A stretch of 64,000 bases of DNA from Pelotomaculum_C sp050950345 (lineage in GTDB: Bacteria > Bacillota > Desulfotomaculia > Desulfotomaculales > Pelotomaculaceae), in contig JBMNHK010000006.1 in assembly GCA_050950345.1 (NCBI GenBank), forward strand, positions 1 to 64,000. The letters run 5' to 3'. The notes under the pieces were generated by a model, which saw nothing but the letters and a program-made list of their open reading frames with translations, searched no databases and was not told the origin of the DNA. The translations under genes and the position numbers were made by a program. Within the stretch, counting starts at the first letter, position 1; every line of letters begins with the position of its first letter. This document shows, piece by piece, positions 16,531 through 25,901 of this stretch.

Positions 16531-17763
16531 ATGCTGGCAATATACTCTAACGGTGTTGAACAGGAAACTACCGAAAGCCCCCAAGGCAGCCATACTGCAG
16601 CCATTTGGACTAGAGATTTCACCTTACTCTGTTTGGCCAACCTGTCATTATTTATCAGCATCCAGATGATGCTTCCCACCCTGCCTTTATATGTAATCCA
16701 TATAGGCGGCAGCGAGCAGCATGTGGGCTATGTGATGGGAGTCTATGCTATCAGCTGTATGCTCATGCGGCCCTTCGCCGGTTGGTTGCTGGATCACTAT
16801 GGCCGCAAGCCTTTTGCCGTCCTGGGCATAATATTGTTATTTATCTTTTCCCTGCCGTATTTATTCGCTACCGGCATACCATCCCTGACAGCGATCCGTT
16901 TCTTGCACGGACTGGCTTTCGGACTGGTCAGCACGGCCATCAGCACCATGGTAGCGGATAGTCTGCCCATCAGGCATTTCGGAGAAGGCATGGGTTATTT
17001 CGGTTTAACTACTTCTCTATCCATGTCTTTAGCGCCCATATTAGGTTTATTCCTGACCGAAAAGTTTGACTACCAGGGTTTGTTTATCGCGGTTTGCCTG
17101 ATGGCTGCCCTGGCATTTTTCATTAGTTTGCCGGTGAAAGATCGGCATAGTCAGGAAATTATTCACCCTCAAGATGACACCAGGAAAAAAACCGATCTAT
17201 TTGAAAAAACAGCGCTGTCTCCCTCAGTTGTGATGTTTTTCCTGGCCGTTGTTTACGGTGCGGTGCTGCTATATGCTGCTGTCTACGCCTCTGATATCGG
17301 CGTCAGTGGTATCGGCTGGTTTTTTACGGTCACAGCTCTGATGATGATGGTTTCGCGCCCCGTCTCCGGCCGCTGGACAGATAATGGCGGCGCCAATAGT
17401 GTCATTTTGATCGGGCATTGCTCAATTCTTATAGCCATGCTCCTAATTGCTTCTACTAATAATCTTGCAGGCTTCATTTTCGCCGGGTTATTAGTGGGAC
17501 TTGGCTTTGGCTTCTGCATGCCCACCTTGCAGGCTCTGGCAGTGCGCTTTGCCGAGGGCAACAGGCGAGGCGCCGCTGTAAGCACCTTCTTTATCTTTTT
17601 TGATCTGGGTTTTGGTTTTGGCACGGTGTTCTGGGGACATGTCGCTGCCTGGGCAGGTTACCGGCAGATGTACCTGGCCACTTTGCTGCCGCTGGCTTTA
17701 GGCGGGCTTATATATTACTGGTTTATGTCTGCCCGCATCAGGGCCACAGGAGGGCACCTGTAA
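16531..17763 (+). CDS. MFS transporter, drug/efflux type
   Basis: A 410-residue membrane protein with about twelve predicted helices. The loop between helices 2 and 3 has the MFS signature in the form GWLLDHYGRKPF (near residues 85-96), and RFLHGLAFGLVSTA (motif B/C region) follows. It looks like a proton-driven exporter; the substrate is unknown. The first ATG is directly behind AAAAGGGG with almost no spacing, so the start is uncertain: a rarer start a few codons later is possible. It ends near a bidirectional terminator shared with the convergent flavin reductase gene. Confidence 0.85.
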   Translation: MLAIYSNGVEQETTESPQGSHTAAIWTRDFTLLCLANLSLFISIQMMLPTLPLYVIHIGGSEQHVGYVMGVYAISCMLMRPFAGWLLDHYGRKPFAVLGIILLFIFSLPYLFATGIPSLTAIRFLHGLAFGLVSTAISTMVADSLPIRHFGEGMGYFGLTTSLSMSLAPILGLFLTEKFDYQGLFIAVCLMAALAFFISLPVKDRHSQEIIHPQDDTRKKTDLFEKTALSPSVVMFFLAVVYGAVLLYAAVYASDIGVSGIGWFFTVTALMMMVSRPVSGRWTDNGGANSVILIGHCSILIAMLLIASTNNLAGFIFAGLLVGLGFGFCMPTLQALAVRFAEGNRRGAAVSTFFIFFDLGFGFGTVFWGHVAAWAGYRQMYLATLLPLALGGLIYYWFMSARIRATGGHL

Positions 17764-17815
17764 CCGGTAAGGGCAGCCCTGTTCCTGCACGAGGCAGCAG
17801 CATTCATGATGGTCA

Positions 17816-17843
17816 AAAAGCCTTCCGTTACCAGAAGGCTTTT
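17816..17843. terminator. Bidirectional terminator between MFS and flavin reductase genes
   Basis: A perfect 10-base-pair stem (AAAAGCCTTC with its complement) has an 8-base loop. The two genes converge on it. Confidence 0.85.
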
Positions 17844-17850
17844 GGTATAC

Positions 17851-18423
17851 TTACCCTCTTTTAGAATAGCCATAACTGCCGAGCTTATCGGCAATTAAGC
17901 GGTATTCGCGCATACAGTAAGCATATGGTTGAATTTTATCGATGTCCGGCCTGCCCTTTTCGTCTAAAACATCCTCACTATACTGGACAGCCACTACATC
18001 GGCAATGAAGACATTATGGCTGCCCAGCTCCAACACCTGTCTCACCCGGCATTCAACATTTACCGGGCACTCGGCAATTAAAGGAGCTTTAACTTGCGTG
18101 GCAGGCATAGGCGTCAAACCGGTTTCCTCAAATTTATTGACGTCTTTGCCCGACACCACGCCGCAGAGGTCAGTTGCCCTGGCCTGAGACACAGAAGGGA
18201 TATTGATGACAAATTCACCTGACTCCTTGATCAGCTGGTAGGAGTACCTTCCCTCCGAACGCACACCTATGTATACAACCGGTGGTTCGGAATTCATCAC
18301 GCCGGTCCAGGCAACAGTAATAATATTGGGGGCGCTGTCCGCAGACTGTGAAGTAACCATAACCACCGGGACTGGAAACAAAGCTGCAGCTGGTCCCTTA
18401 ACTATTTTTTTGATCATAAGCAT
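17851..18423 (-). CDS. Flavin reductase family protein (flavoredoxin-like)
   Basis: A 190-residue FMN-binding split-barrel protein. The start shows PVPVVMVTSQSADSAPNIITVAWTGVMNSEPPVVYIGVR, the FMN-binding part of the flavin reductase/flavoredoxin family, and GEFVINIPSVSQARATDLCGVVSGKDVNKFEETGL follows. Such proteins reduce flavin or move electrons in anaerobes; the donor is not visible. It is a single gene between convergent and divergent neighbours (MFS exporter and selD). Confidence 0.87.
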   Translation of the reverse strand: MLMIKKIVKGPAAALFPVPVVMVTSQSADSAPNIITVAWTGVMNSEPPVVYIGVRSEGRYSYQLIKESGEFVINIPSVSQARATDLCGVVSGKDVNKFEETGLTPMPATQVKAPLIAECPVNVECRVRQVLELGSHNVFIADVVAVQYSEDVLDEKGRPDIDKIQPYAYCMREYRLIADKLGSYGYSKRG

Positions 18424-18592
18424 TCGTTCCTTTCCTGAATATGAAGAAAACAGTTTTTTTTATTATATCAAATACCGGCTTGATTTAATGGTTTTGATAA
18501 TTGTTTATATTTAAGTTATACATTTGTTATAATCATCAATATAGTGCATGACAGTTTTTTCATATTACACATATGGATGGGAGTGAGCAAGG

Positions 18593-19627
18593 ATGGATAA
18601 AACACTTACCCAGATGACCCGGTTTTCCGGGTGAGCTGCTAAAGTGGGACCGGAGGTCCTCACGGAGATTTTACATGATTTACCCAAAAAGATTGATGAC
18701 AACCTGCTGGTAGGAACAGATACCTCAGATGACGCAGCCGTTTACAAGTTAACAGAAGATCTGGCTATAATTTTCACTGTAGACTTTTTTACACCGATGG
18801 TGGACGATCCCTACCAGTTCGGACAAATTGCTGCCGCCAACGCTTTGAGCGATGTGTATGCCATGGGCGGCAAGCCTTTGATGGCCCTCAATGTTTTCTG
18901 TCTCCCCGGCTGCCTGTCTTCCGAAGCAGCCTTTGAGATTATTCGCGGCGGGGCAGACAAAGTGATGGAAGCAGGAGCTTTAATCGGCGGCGGTCATACG
19001 GTCCAGGACGAAGAACCCAAGTACGGCCTTGCTGTAGTAGGATTGGCTCATCCAGACCGGGTCCTCAGCAATGCCGGAGCACGGCCCGGCGACCTCTTGA
19101 TCCTGACCAAACCTCTCGGTACCGGCATCATCAATACCGCTTATAAAGGCGGTCTGCTTGGTGAGGCTGCTTACCAGGCTGCGGTGTCGAGTATGGCAGA
19201 ATTAAATAAGGCGGCGGCAGAGTGCTTAACTGAAGCAGAGGTTTTTGCCTGCACCGATATCACCGGTTTTGGTTTTCTCGGCCATGCGGCTGAAATGGCC
19301 AGAGCCAGTAAAGTGAGTTTGAAAATCGATGCCCGGGCTTTGCCACTATTGCCGGAAGCTTTTGAGCATGCCGGCATAGGACTGATCCCGGCAGGAGCTT
19401 ATGGCAACCGGCAGCATTTAGAGCATGATGTGGTCTTTGCTGCAGAGGTAGCCCAGGAACTGCAGGACATCCTTTTCGACCCGCAAACCTCAGGCGGTCT
19501 TTTGATTCCGGTACAGCCGGCACAAGCCCCACTATTGCTGGAGAAGTTGCACAAGCAGGGTGTGACCCAGGCATCTGTAGTGGGTGAAGTACTCCCGCCG
19601 GGAGAAGTCTTAATCCAGGTGCAGTAA
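18593..19627 (+). CDS. selD: Selenide, water dikinase, selenocysteine-containing (UGA at 18632-18634)
   Basis: SelD makes selenophosphate from selenide and ATP. Starting at ATG 18593 (GGGAG and AAGG upstream) the frame reads MDKTLTQMTRFSG-U-AAKVGPEVL, then a normal SelD to 19627, 345 residues in all. The in-frame TGA is residue 14 and lines up with the catalytic Cys17 of E. coli SelD (GAGCGCK). Directly after it, GTG-GGACC and GGTCC-T-CAC (18644-18663) form a stem with a GGA loop and a bulged T, fitting a bacterial SECIS element. The rest has the GTDTSDDAAVY, TVDFFTPMVDDPY and DPQTSGGLL motifs. Treating the GTG at 18644 as start would remove the catalytic residue. No selA, selB or usual selC is nearby. 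Confidence 0.95.
18632..18663 (+). promoter_or_regulatory. SECIS-like hairpin after the selD UGA codon
   Basis: UGA at 18632-18634 is followed 9 bases later by an 8-base-pair stem (GTG+GGACC with GGTCC+CAC). It has a single unpaired T on the 3' side and a GGA loop. Distance and size fit SelB-read bacterial SECIS elements. Confidence 0.75.
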
Positions 19628-19650
19628 AGAAGCATTGCTTGCTTCTTTTT
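19627..19650 (+). terminator. selD terminator
   Basis: AAGAAGC (19627-19633) pairs with GCTTCTT (19641-19647), followed by a run of T. It begins on the last base of the selD stop codon. Confidence 0.8.
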
Positions 19651-19696
19651 ACCAGTACTGTGGCTGCGACTTCAGCGTCATAAAAGTTTCATAAAG

Positions 19697-19803
19697 CAGC
19701 TCCCATGCTCCCTTATGGCTACAGAAGCGCTATTTGCCATCCCGGCTGCGATGGCTGGGGAGTTGATAAAATTGCCAGGTAGATACTTGCGTATTCACCT
19801 GGC
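19697..19803 (+). promoter_or_regulatory. Structured leader candidate upstream of the DCCP operon
   Basis: CAGCTCCC (19697-19704) pairs with GGGAGTTG (19758-19765). Inside, two hairpins compete for the same segment: ATGGC/GCCAT (19715-19740) or GCCATC/GATGGC (19736-19755). A third hairpin, GCCAGGT/ACCTGGC (19774-19803), follows and is trailed by a T-rich stretch. Competing hairpins before a terminator-like stem are a riboswitch-type layout. About 185 bases of AT-rich sequence then separate it from the first gene. I do not recognise the class, and it could instead be an independent small RNA. Confidence 0.35.
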
Positions 19804-19988
19804 TATTTGTTTGCTTAGCTATTTTTACAGGTTGCAATGATTTATTTAATTTTTTTATTAACACGCCAGTTGATGATAAATTAATCTAATACAGAGCATA
19901 AAGGATATCCATGTAAATAAGTCAAATAGACTTATATTGTTTCTCAAGTTCATATGGAAAATCTATGATTAAAATCGAGGTGTAAACT

Positions 19989-21272
19989 ATGTCCAACGAT
20001 TACCGTTCTATGTGGGAATCCCTTGGTTTGGATTTAGCATCACATGACCTGTTACTGCAAGCCATTCCTCAATCCTACGGAGAGGTTTATCTACAACAGG
20101 AAAACCGGCCGGCGGAGATGGAGTATTATGATTTTGTGGTCAGCGAAATCCATGGCCTGCGGATTCAGGAATTACAGGAGCACAAAGCAAAGGGTGGCAA
20201 AGTGGTCGGCGCATTTTGTGTTTTTGTGCCGGAGGAGATTGTGCGGGCTGCCGGAGGGATATGTGTCGGGCTTTGTTCAGGCGCCGATATTGGAAGCGCC
20301 CAGGCTGAACAGGTGCTGCCCAGCAGCATTTGCCCCTTGATCAAGTCCTTCATGGGCTTTAAACTGGCTCATGTTTGCCCCTATTTTGAGTCCTGCGATA
20401 TGGTCGTGGGAGAAACCACCTGCGACGGCAAGAAAAAAGCCTTTGAAATCTTAAATGACTATGTTCCCGTGCATATGATGGAAACTCCGCAAATGAAACG
20501 GGAAAAAGACAAAGTCCTGTGGCGCAGCGAGGTGCGCGATTTCGTCACCGCCATGGAACAGTTTACCGGACAGAAGATCACCTATGAATCCCTTCAGAAA
20601 GCCATTCAAGACGCCAACGGCAAGAGAAAGGCGCTGGCCCGGTTGTCGGAACTGCGCAAAAATATTCCGGCGCCCATTAGCGGCAGAGACAGCCTGCTCA
20701 TAGAACAAATTGCCATGTATGACGATGTAGACAGGTTCACGGCACAAACTCTTAAGCTCTGTGATGAACTTGAAGAACGCGTCCGCAAGGGCGAAGGAGT
20801 GCACGAGCCCGGCGCCCTGCGCATTATCGTTTCAGGCACCCCCATGGCCATTCCCAACTGGAAGGTACCTTATCTAATTGAAACCAGCGGCGCAGTAATA
20901 GTAGCTGAAGAACTCTGCACGGGCTTGCGTTATTTTGAAAATACCGTGGCGGAAGATGGGCGCGACCTGGAAGGGCAGGTTGACGCGTTGGCCGAACGCT
21001 ACTTAAAAGTGGACTGCGCCTGCTTTACGCCAAACGACAACCGTACCGATAAACTTGTTCAACTGGCTAAAGAATACAAGGCTGACGGGGTCATCCATTG
21101 CTCCCTGGCATTCTGCGACCCTTACCTGGTAGAATCCAACCGGGTTGAAAAAGTATTAAAAGAAAACAATATTCCACTGCTGCGCCTTGAAACTGATTAT
21201 AGTCAGGAAGATTCAGGCCAGCTGAAAACACGCATTGAAGCATTTTTGGAGATGCTGGCCGCTAAAAAATAA
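19989..21272 (+). CDS. Double-cubane cluster protein / 2-hydroxyacyl-CoA dehydratase-like subunit (first copy)
   Basis: A 427-residue HgdB-family protein. Cysteines that can hold an iron-sulfur cluster are C77 (GAFC), C115 (ICPLIKS), C130 and C136 (CPYFESCD), C145 (TTCDGKKK), plus C-x-C and later cysteines near the C-terminus (CACFTPND, CSLAFCD). The CPLIKS...TTCDGKKK pair is what I know from double-cubane cluster proteins (DCCP, E. coli YjiM, Carboxydothermus), which hold an [8Fe-9S] cluster and reduce small molecules, rather than from true dehydratases. It is the first gene of an operon with a second copy and an activase. Substrate unknown. Confidence 0.82.
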   Translation: MSNDYRSMWESLGLDLASHDLLLQAIPQSYGEVYLQQENRPAEMEYYDFVVSEIHGLRIQELQEHKAKGGKVVGAFCVFVPEEIVRAAGGICVGLCSGADIGSAQAEQVLPSSICPLIKSFMGFKLAHVCPYFESCDMVVGETTCDGKKKAFEILNDYVPVHMMETPQMKREKDKVLWRSEVRDFVTAMEQFTGQKITYESLQKAIQDANGKRKALARLSELRKNIPAPISGRDSLLIEQIAMYDDVDRFTAQTLKLCDELEERVRKGEGVHEPGALRIIVSGTPMAIPNWKVPYLIETSGAVIVAEELCTGLRYFENTVAEDGRDLEGQVDALAERYLKVDCACFTPNDNRTDKLVQLAKEYKADGVIHCSLAFCDPYLVESNRVEKVLKENNIPLLRLETDYSQEDSGQLKTRIEAFLEMLAAKK

Positions 21273-21403
21273 ATACTCTCCTAAGAGTTTTATACTTCCA
21301 GATTTTTATACTTCCAGATTTTTTTATTTCTTAATGCTTCGCTAAGAAAGTGTTAAATAAAACATGAGCTTTTGGGCTTTAGCACAGAAAGGTGGGCTAT
21401 CCA

Positions 21404-22561
21404 ATGCGGCCCGAAATGATGAGGGTTTTTGATCATCTTCGTGAACAGAATATTTTAGACCTTGAACACGCTAAAAGAGCAGGTAAAAAAATCGTGGGGA
21501 TGTACTGCGCTTTCTCTCCTCAGGATCTGGTAATAGCCGCCGGCGCTATCCCGGTGGGTTTGTGCGGCACCAGCAATACCCCTGTTGCCGCAGCTGAAAA
21601 GGTGCTGCCCCGCAACTTGTGCCCGCTGATCAAATCCAGCTATGGGTTCGCTATTACCGACACCTGCCCCTATTTCCGGTTTTCAGATTTTCTCGTTGCC
21701 GATACCACCTGCGACGGCAAGAAAAAGATGTTTGAACTTCTCAGCCGCATAAAACCTATGCATATATTGCACCTGCCCCAGGGGACAGACAGGCCCGGGG
21801 CCTTAAACTGGTGGACGGAGGAGAATCGTCGCCTCAAAGAAGAGCTGGAGGAGTTTCTGGGCGTAACCATCGACGATGACAGCCTGCGGGCCGCTCTCAA
21901 GCTGTGCAACCGGGAGCGGCGCGCCCTAAAACGGTTGCATGATATGAATCGTATTGATCCTGCCCCCTTATCCGGTTTAGATCTGATGACTGCTACCTGG
22001 TTGAGAAGTTTTAGTGCGGATAAAGCGGAAGGCGTGGAGATGCTGGAACAACTGATCGATGAAGTCCAGGAAATCGCCGACAAGGGGCTTTCACCCTTTC
22101 AACCCGGTACGCCGCGCATTTTGCTAACCGGTTGCCCGGTGGGTGCAGGCTCGGAGAAGGTCTTAAAGCTGCTGGAGGAATGCGGCGGCAGTGTGGTCAG
22201 TCTGGAAAACTGCAGCGGGATTAAACCGCTGGTGCATCTGGTGGATGAGGATGAAGCCAGAGACCCGCTGGAAGCCATTGCTGAAAGGCACTTGAATATC
22301 TCTTGCTCCTGCATGACGCCCAACGACGGCAGGCTTGAACTCATCAGCCAGCTAATTGAAGAATTCCAGATTGACGGTGTGGTTGATCTGACCTGGCAGG
22401 CCTGCCACACTTACAATGTGGAGGCTGAACTGGTGCGCCAATTGGTCACGGAAGAATACGGCCTCCCTTACCTGCAGCTGGAAACCGATTACTCCACCTC
22501 GGACGTGGAACAGTTAAAAACCCGTGCCGCCGCCTTTATCGAGATGATGGACAGGAGCTGA
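21404..22561 (+). CDS. Double-cubane cluster protein-like, second copy
   Basis: A 385-residue paralogue of the preceding gene. It starts at ATG 21404 (AAAGGTGG 8 bases before; an upstream GTG lies inside that site). Cluster cysteines C35 (GMYC), C73 (LPRNLCPLIKSSYGF), C88 (CPYFRFSD), C103 (TTCDGKKKMFELL) and CSCMTPNDGR match the DCCP/YjiM pattern more closely than the first copy. The N-terminal extension of the first copy is missing. Having both copies suggests a heterodimer or two substrate specificities. The activase gene begins 6 bases after the stop. Confidence 0.84.
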   Translation: MRPEMMRVFDHLREQNILDLEHAKRAGKKIVGMYCAFSPQDLVIAAGAIPVGLCGTSNTPVAAAEKVLPRNLCPLIKSSYGFAITDTCPYFRFSDFLVADTTCDGKKKMFELLSRIKPMHILHLPQGTDRPGALNWWTEENRRLKEELEEFLGVTIDDDSLRAALKLCNRERRALKRLHDMNRIDPAPLSGLDLMTATWLRSFSADKAEGVEMLEQLIDEVQEIADKGLSPFQPGTPRILLTGCPVGAGSEKVLKLLEECGGSVVSLENCSGIKPLVHLVDEDEARDPLEAIAERHLNISCSCMTPNDGRLELISQLIEEFQIDGVVDLTWQACHTYNVEAELVRQLVTEEYGLPYLQLETDYSTSDVEQLKTRAAAFIEMMDRS

Positions 22562-22567
22562 AAATAC

Positions 22568-23341
22568 ATGATCACAGTGGGTATAGACGTCGGTTCGATC
22601 ACCACCAAAGCAGTATTATTAAACGGCGACCAGTGGCAGAGCCTGATGCTGCCCACAGGCTGGAGCCCCCGTGATACGGGCCAGAGTGCCTTTGAGCAGA
22701 TCGTGGCCAACTCCAATCTAACCCGGGATGATATAAGCTATGTTGTGGGCACCGGCTACGGCAGGATCTCGCTGCCTTTCATCGACAAAGCAATAACGGA
22801 GATCACCTGCCATGCCCGGGGCGCGCAACACCTTGTTAACGGAACCGACATGGTCATCGACATAGGCGGCCAGGACAGCAAGGTGATCTTAATTGATGAA
22901 GAAGGCAATGTGGTTAACTTCGTCATGAACGACAAATGCGCTGCCGGCACAGGAAGGTTCCTGCAAGTAATGGCGGCTGTGCTGGGCGCCGATGTGAGCG
23001 AGCTGGCCGATCTGGCTAAAGACGCCGAACCGGTGCAAATCAGCAGCATGTGCACGGTTTTTGCCGAATCGGAGGTAGTAAGCCTGCTGGCCCAGGGTGT
23101 CCCCAAAGAACGAATTATTGCCGGCATCCACCGCTCTGTGGCCGGCCGGGTTGTTTCCATGGCTGAAAGACTGGGGCGGGGTGAGCGGATAACCTTCACC
23201 GGCGGCGTTGCCAGAAACGACGGGGTAAGAGCCTTCCTGGCTAAGGAACTGGGACGTGAGGTCACAGTAGCTCCTGAACCAGAGCTGGCCGGGGCACTGG
23301 GCGCCGCACTATTGGCCAGAGATAGAGCCGCAAACAGGTGA
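22568..23341 (+). CDS. ATP-dependent activase of the DCCP / 2-hydroxyacyl-CoA dehydratase family
   Basis: A 257-residue BadF/BadG/BcrA/BcrD-type ATPase. It has the ASKHA fold phosphate motifs GIDVGSITTKAVLL (5-18) and VIDIGGQDSKVI (97-108). Two cysteines, C124 (NDKCAAGTGRFL) and C162 (SSMCTVFAESEV), bind one [4Fe-4S] cluster across a homodimer. These archerases use ATP to push an electron to very low potential into the partner protein. The gene follows the second DCCP copy by 6 bases, so the three genes are one operon with a shared activase. Confidence 0.93.
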   Translation: MITVGIDVGSITTKAVLLNGDQWQSLMLPTGWSPRDTGQSAFEQIVANSNLTRDDISYVVGTGYGRISLPFIDKAITEITCHARGAQHLVNGTDMVIDIGGQDSKVILIDEEGNVVNFVMNDKCAAGTGRFLQVMAAVLGADVSELADLAKDAEPVQISSMCTVFAESEVVSLLAQGVPKERIIAGIHRSVAGRVVSMAERLGRGERITFTGGVARNDGVRAFLAKELGREVTVAPEPELAGALGAALLARDRAANR

Positions 23342-23378
23342 TGGGCGGAAAAGACAGTGCCCCGGCAAGGCGGTGCCA

Positions 23379-25469
23379 CTATAAAAGCTCCAGGAACTCC
23401 TCCACCTCATTAACCGGCCTCTGGCAGGCATAATTTTGACAGACATAGGCCGTAGCACGGTCATTAATCAGCCCTTGTTCACTGACGAATGGAATCAGCG
23501 TCTCTATTTCCCTACCGGCGTCACCCTCCGGGTGAAAAATCAATACTGTGTTTGGGTTGTAACGACTCCTGACGGCAGCAAGCATCCCTCTGGTATCAGC
23601 CGCATCAGGCCTGCCGGCGATAATTACTTCCCTGGTGGGACCCAGGTAAAAATCTAACCCCTGCAAGAAAAAAGCGTAACCGGGGGGATAATTGGCAACT
23701 TCACCGGCAAAAGCATTGAGCTGTTTCTCCGCCAGTTTGGTGAACTTTTCATCCCCCGTCAGGCGCGCCAGGCGCAGGAGGTTGAACAAGAATACCGAAT
23801 TGCCTGACGGCATAGCTCCGTCATACACTTCCCTGGGGCGGGCGATCAGTTGCTCGGCATCGTCACCGTAAAAAAAGAAGCCGCCGCCGGCAGGATCCCA
23901 AAACAACTTGACTGCTTCTTCAGTCAAAGCAAGGGCCTGGCGCAAATATTCAGCAGCAAAGGTTGTTGCATAGAGTTCCAGCAACCCCCAGATCATAAAA
24001 GCATAGTCATCCAGATAGCCGGGATAGGCGGCTTCGCCGTCACGGTACCTGGCCAAAAGCCTGCCGTCACTCCTCATTAGTTTACTATAAATAAAATCCA
24101 CTGCCTTAACTGCCGCAGCCGTAAAGGCAGCTTCACCCAACACGGCGCCACCTCTGGCTAAAGCCGCGATCATCAAGCCGTTCCAGGAAGTCAGTATTTT
24201 ATCATCTTTATGGGGATGTACCCTTAGCTCTCTGGCCGCAAATAATTTGCTGCGCAGGCCTTCGACGTAAGCAGCAAACTCACCTTGCTCCATTTTTAAT
24301 TCAGCAGCGATTTCTGCAGGTTTTACTCCCAGGAGGTTGGGGATGCTGCGTCCTTCGAAATTCCCTTGCGGTGTGATACCATAAAGCCGGCAGAAGGTTT
24401 TGCCGTCCTGTTCTCCCAGCACCTCCAGGATCTCCTGGGGACTCCAGACGTAGAACTTTCCTTCTTCTCCCTCGGAGTCAGCATCCTCAGCTGAATAAAA
24501 ACCGCCTTCCGGTGAGGTCATATCTCTTAACACATATGTAAATATCTGTTTAGCCAGATCCGCGTATAGTTCCTTACCGGCAACCTGATAAGCCTCAAGA
24601 TATGCTATAGCCAGTAAAGCGTTATCATAGAGCATTTTTTCAAAGTGCGGCACCAGCCATTTTGCATCGGTGGAATAACGGGAAAAGCCCTTACCGATGT
24701 GATCATAGATACCACCCCGATACATTGACTCCAGAGTTTTTTCCACCATGGACAGGGCTTCTTCCTCCCCGCTTCTCTTCCAGTAGCGCAAAAGAAATGT
24801 CAGGATATGAGGCGTGGGAAACTTGGGCGCACGGCCAAAGCCGCCGTACTTCCGGTCAAAGCGTTCCCGCAGCTCCAGATACCCCTGTTTTAAGGTGGAC
24901 TCATTGAGAGCTGAAACTGCAGCAGCACCGCCCCCTGGCTGAATCGCGCCGGCTATGCTTTCCCCGGCCTCTATGACCTGCTCGCGCTGATTAGCCCAGA
25001 GCTCAGTCACCTGAGTCAAGATATCTATCAAGCCTGCTCTGCCCTGCCAGGCGGTTTTGGGGAAATACGTCCCGGCAAAGAAAGGTTTCTTATCCGGGGT
25101 CAACAAAACAGTCAGCGGCCAGCCGCCCTGACCGGTCATAGCCTGGCAGGCCGTCATATAGATGTGGTCAATGTCGGGGCGCTCCTCCCTGTCCACTTTG
25201 ATTGCTACATAGTCCTGGTTCAGCAGTGCCGCAACCTCTTCGTCCTCAAAGGACTCCCGTTCCATCACATGGCACCAGTGACAAGTGGCTTTCTGCAACC
25301 AATGTCAGGAGTACCCAATAGAAAGAAATACCGGCTTGTCTTCAGCTCTTGCCTTTTGGAAGGCTTCTTCGCCCCAGGGGTACCAGTCCACAGGGTTATA
25401 GGCATGCTGCAAAAGATAAGGCGATTTTTCATTGATCAATCTATTGGGTACTCTGTTCAAATCAGTCAT
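23379..25469 (-). CDS. YyaL/DUF255 thioredoxin-domain protein, interrupted by one in-frame TGA (25305-25307)
   Basis: The frame begins at ATG 25469 (GAAGGTG 5 bases before) and ends at 23379, giving 696 codons with a single TGA at codon 55. Residues 1-54 (NRLINEKSPYLLQHAYNPVDWYPWGEEAF...FLSIGYS) and 62 onward (TCHWCHVMERESFEDEEVA) are the usual start of the DUF255 thioredoxin fold, followed by an alpha/alpha-barrel like N-acylglucosamine epimerase. Relatives read SIGYS-TCHWCHVM; here seven extra codons, U-HWLQKA, sit between. The active-site CHWC is residues 63-66. There is no other damage over the remaining 640 codons. Either the TGA is read as selenocysteine, or it is a recent knock-out. 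An internal TTG (25298) could restart translation. Confidence 0.8.
25309..25453. repeat. 14-bp inverted repeat inside the start of the YyaL-like gene
   Basis: GAGTACCCAATAGA at 25309-25322 is repeated as its exact complement at 25440-25453, with 117 bases between. One arm codes for RVPNR, the other for SIGYS. The inner arm ends one base before the in-frame TGA. Confidence 0.6.
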
Positions 25470-25901
25470 TTTATCACCTTCTTTCCTAAATACAATAATT
25501 CGCACTCTAGTATACCCTAAAAAATTAAGGATACTATTATTTTCTAGCAATATTTTCTTTGACAAGCATGAGCATAATAATTAGTTCTGCTCACTCCGTC
25601 TCCTTCATGACCTTCGCTACATCCTATGTCCATGGATTAGATTAAGCTGAGCCTAAGTTGTTAGAAACGTGTAATCCATCATTTGGCGTGAATTGGAAAG
25701 AAGACCAGGCTGGTCAGGGACTATTACCATTGCACAATGCCTTTTAGTCCAGCATATAATAATTAGAGATCAGGTTAACCCGGCTCCAATTCTAATTCTG
25801 CTTCTAAACCGTTGCACTGGATTATGCTGACCTTATAATGTCCTCCAGCGTTTTTCCTGCAATAATGCTAGTTTATTTGCTATTGTGAGACAATTTATAG
25901 A

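Noticed and set aside
18644..19627. SelD starting at GTG 18644
   Set aside because: It would drop the catalytic position; the UGA with SECIS and the upstream ATG with a binding site give a complete SelD.
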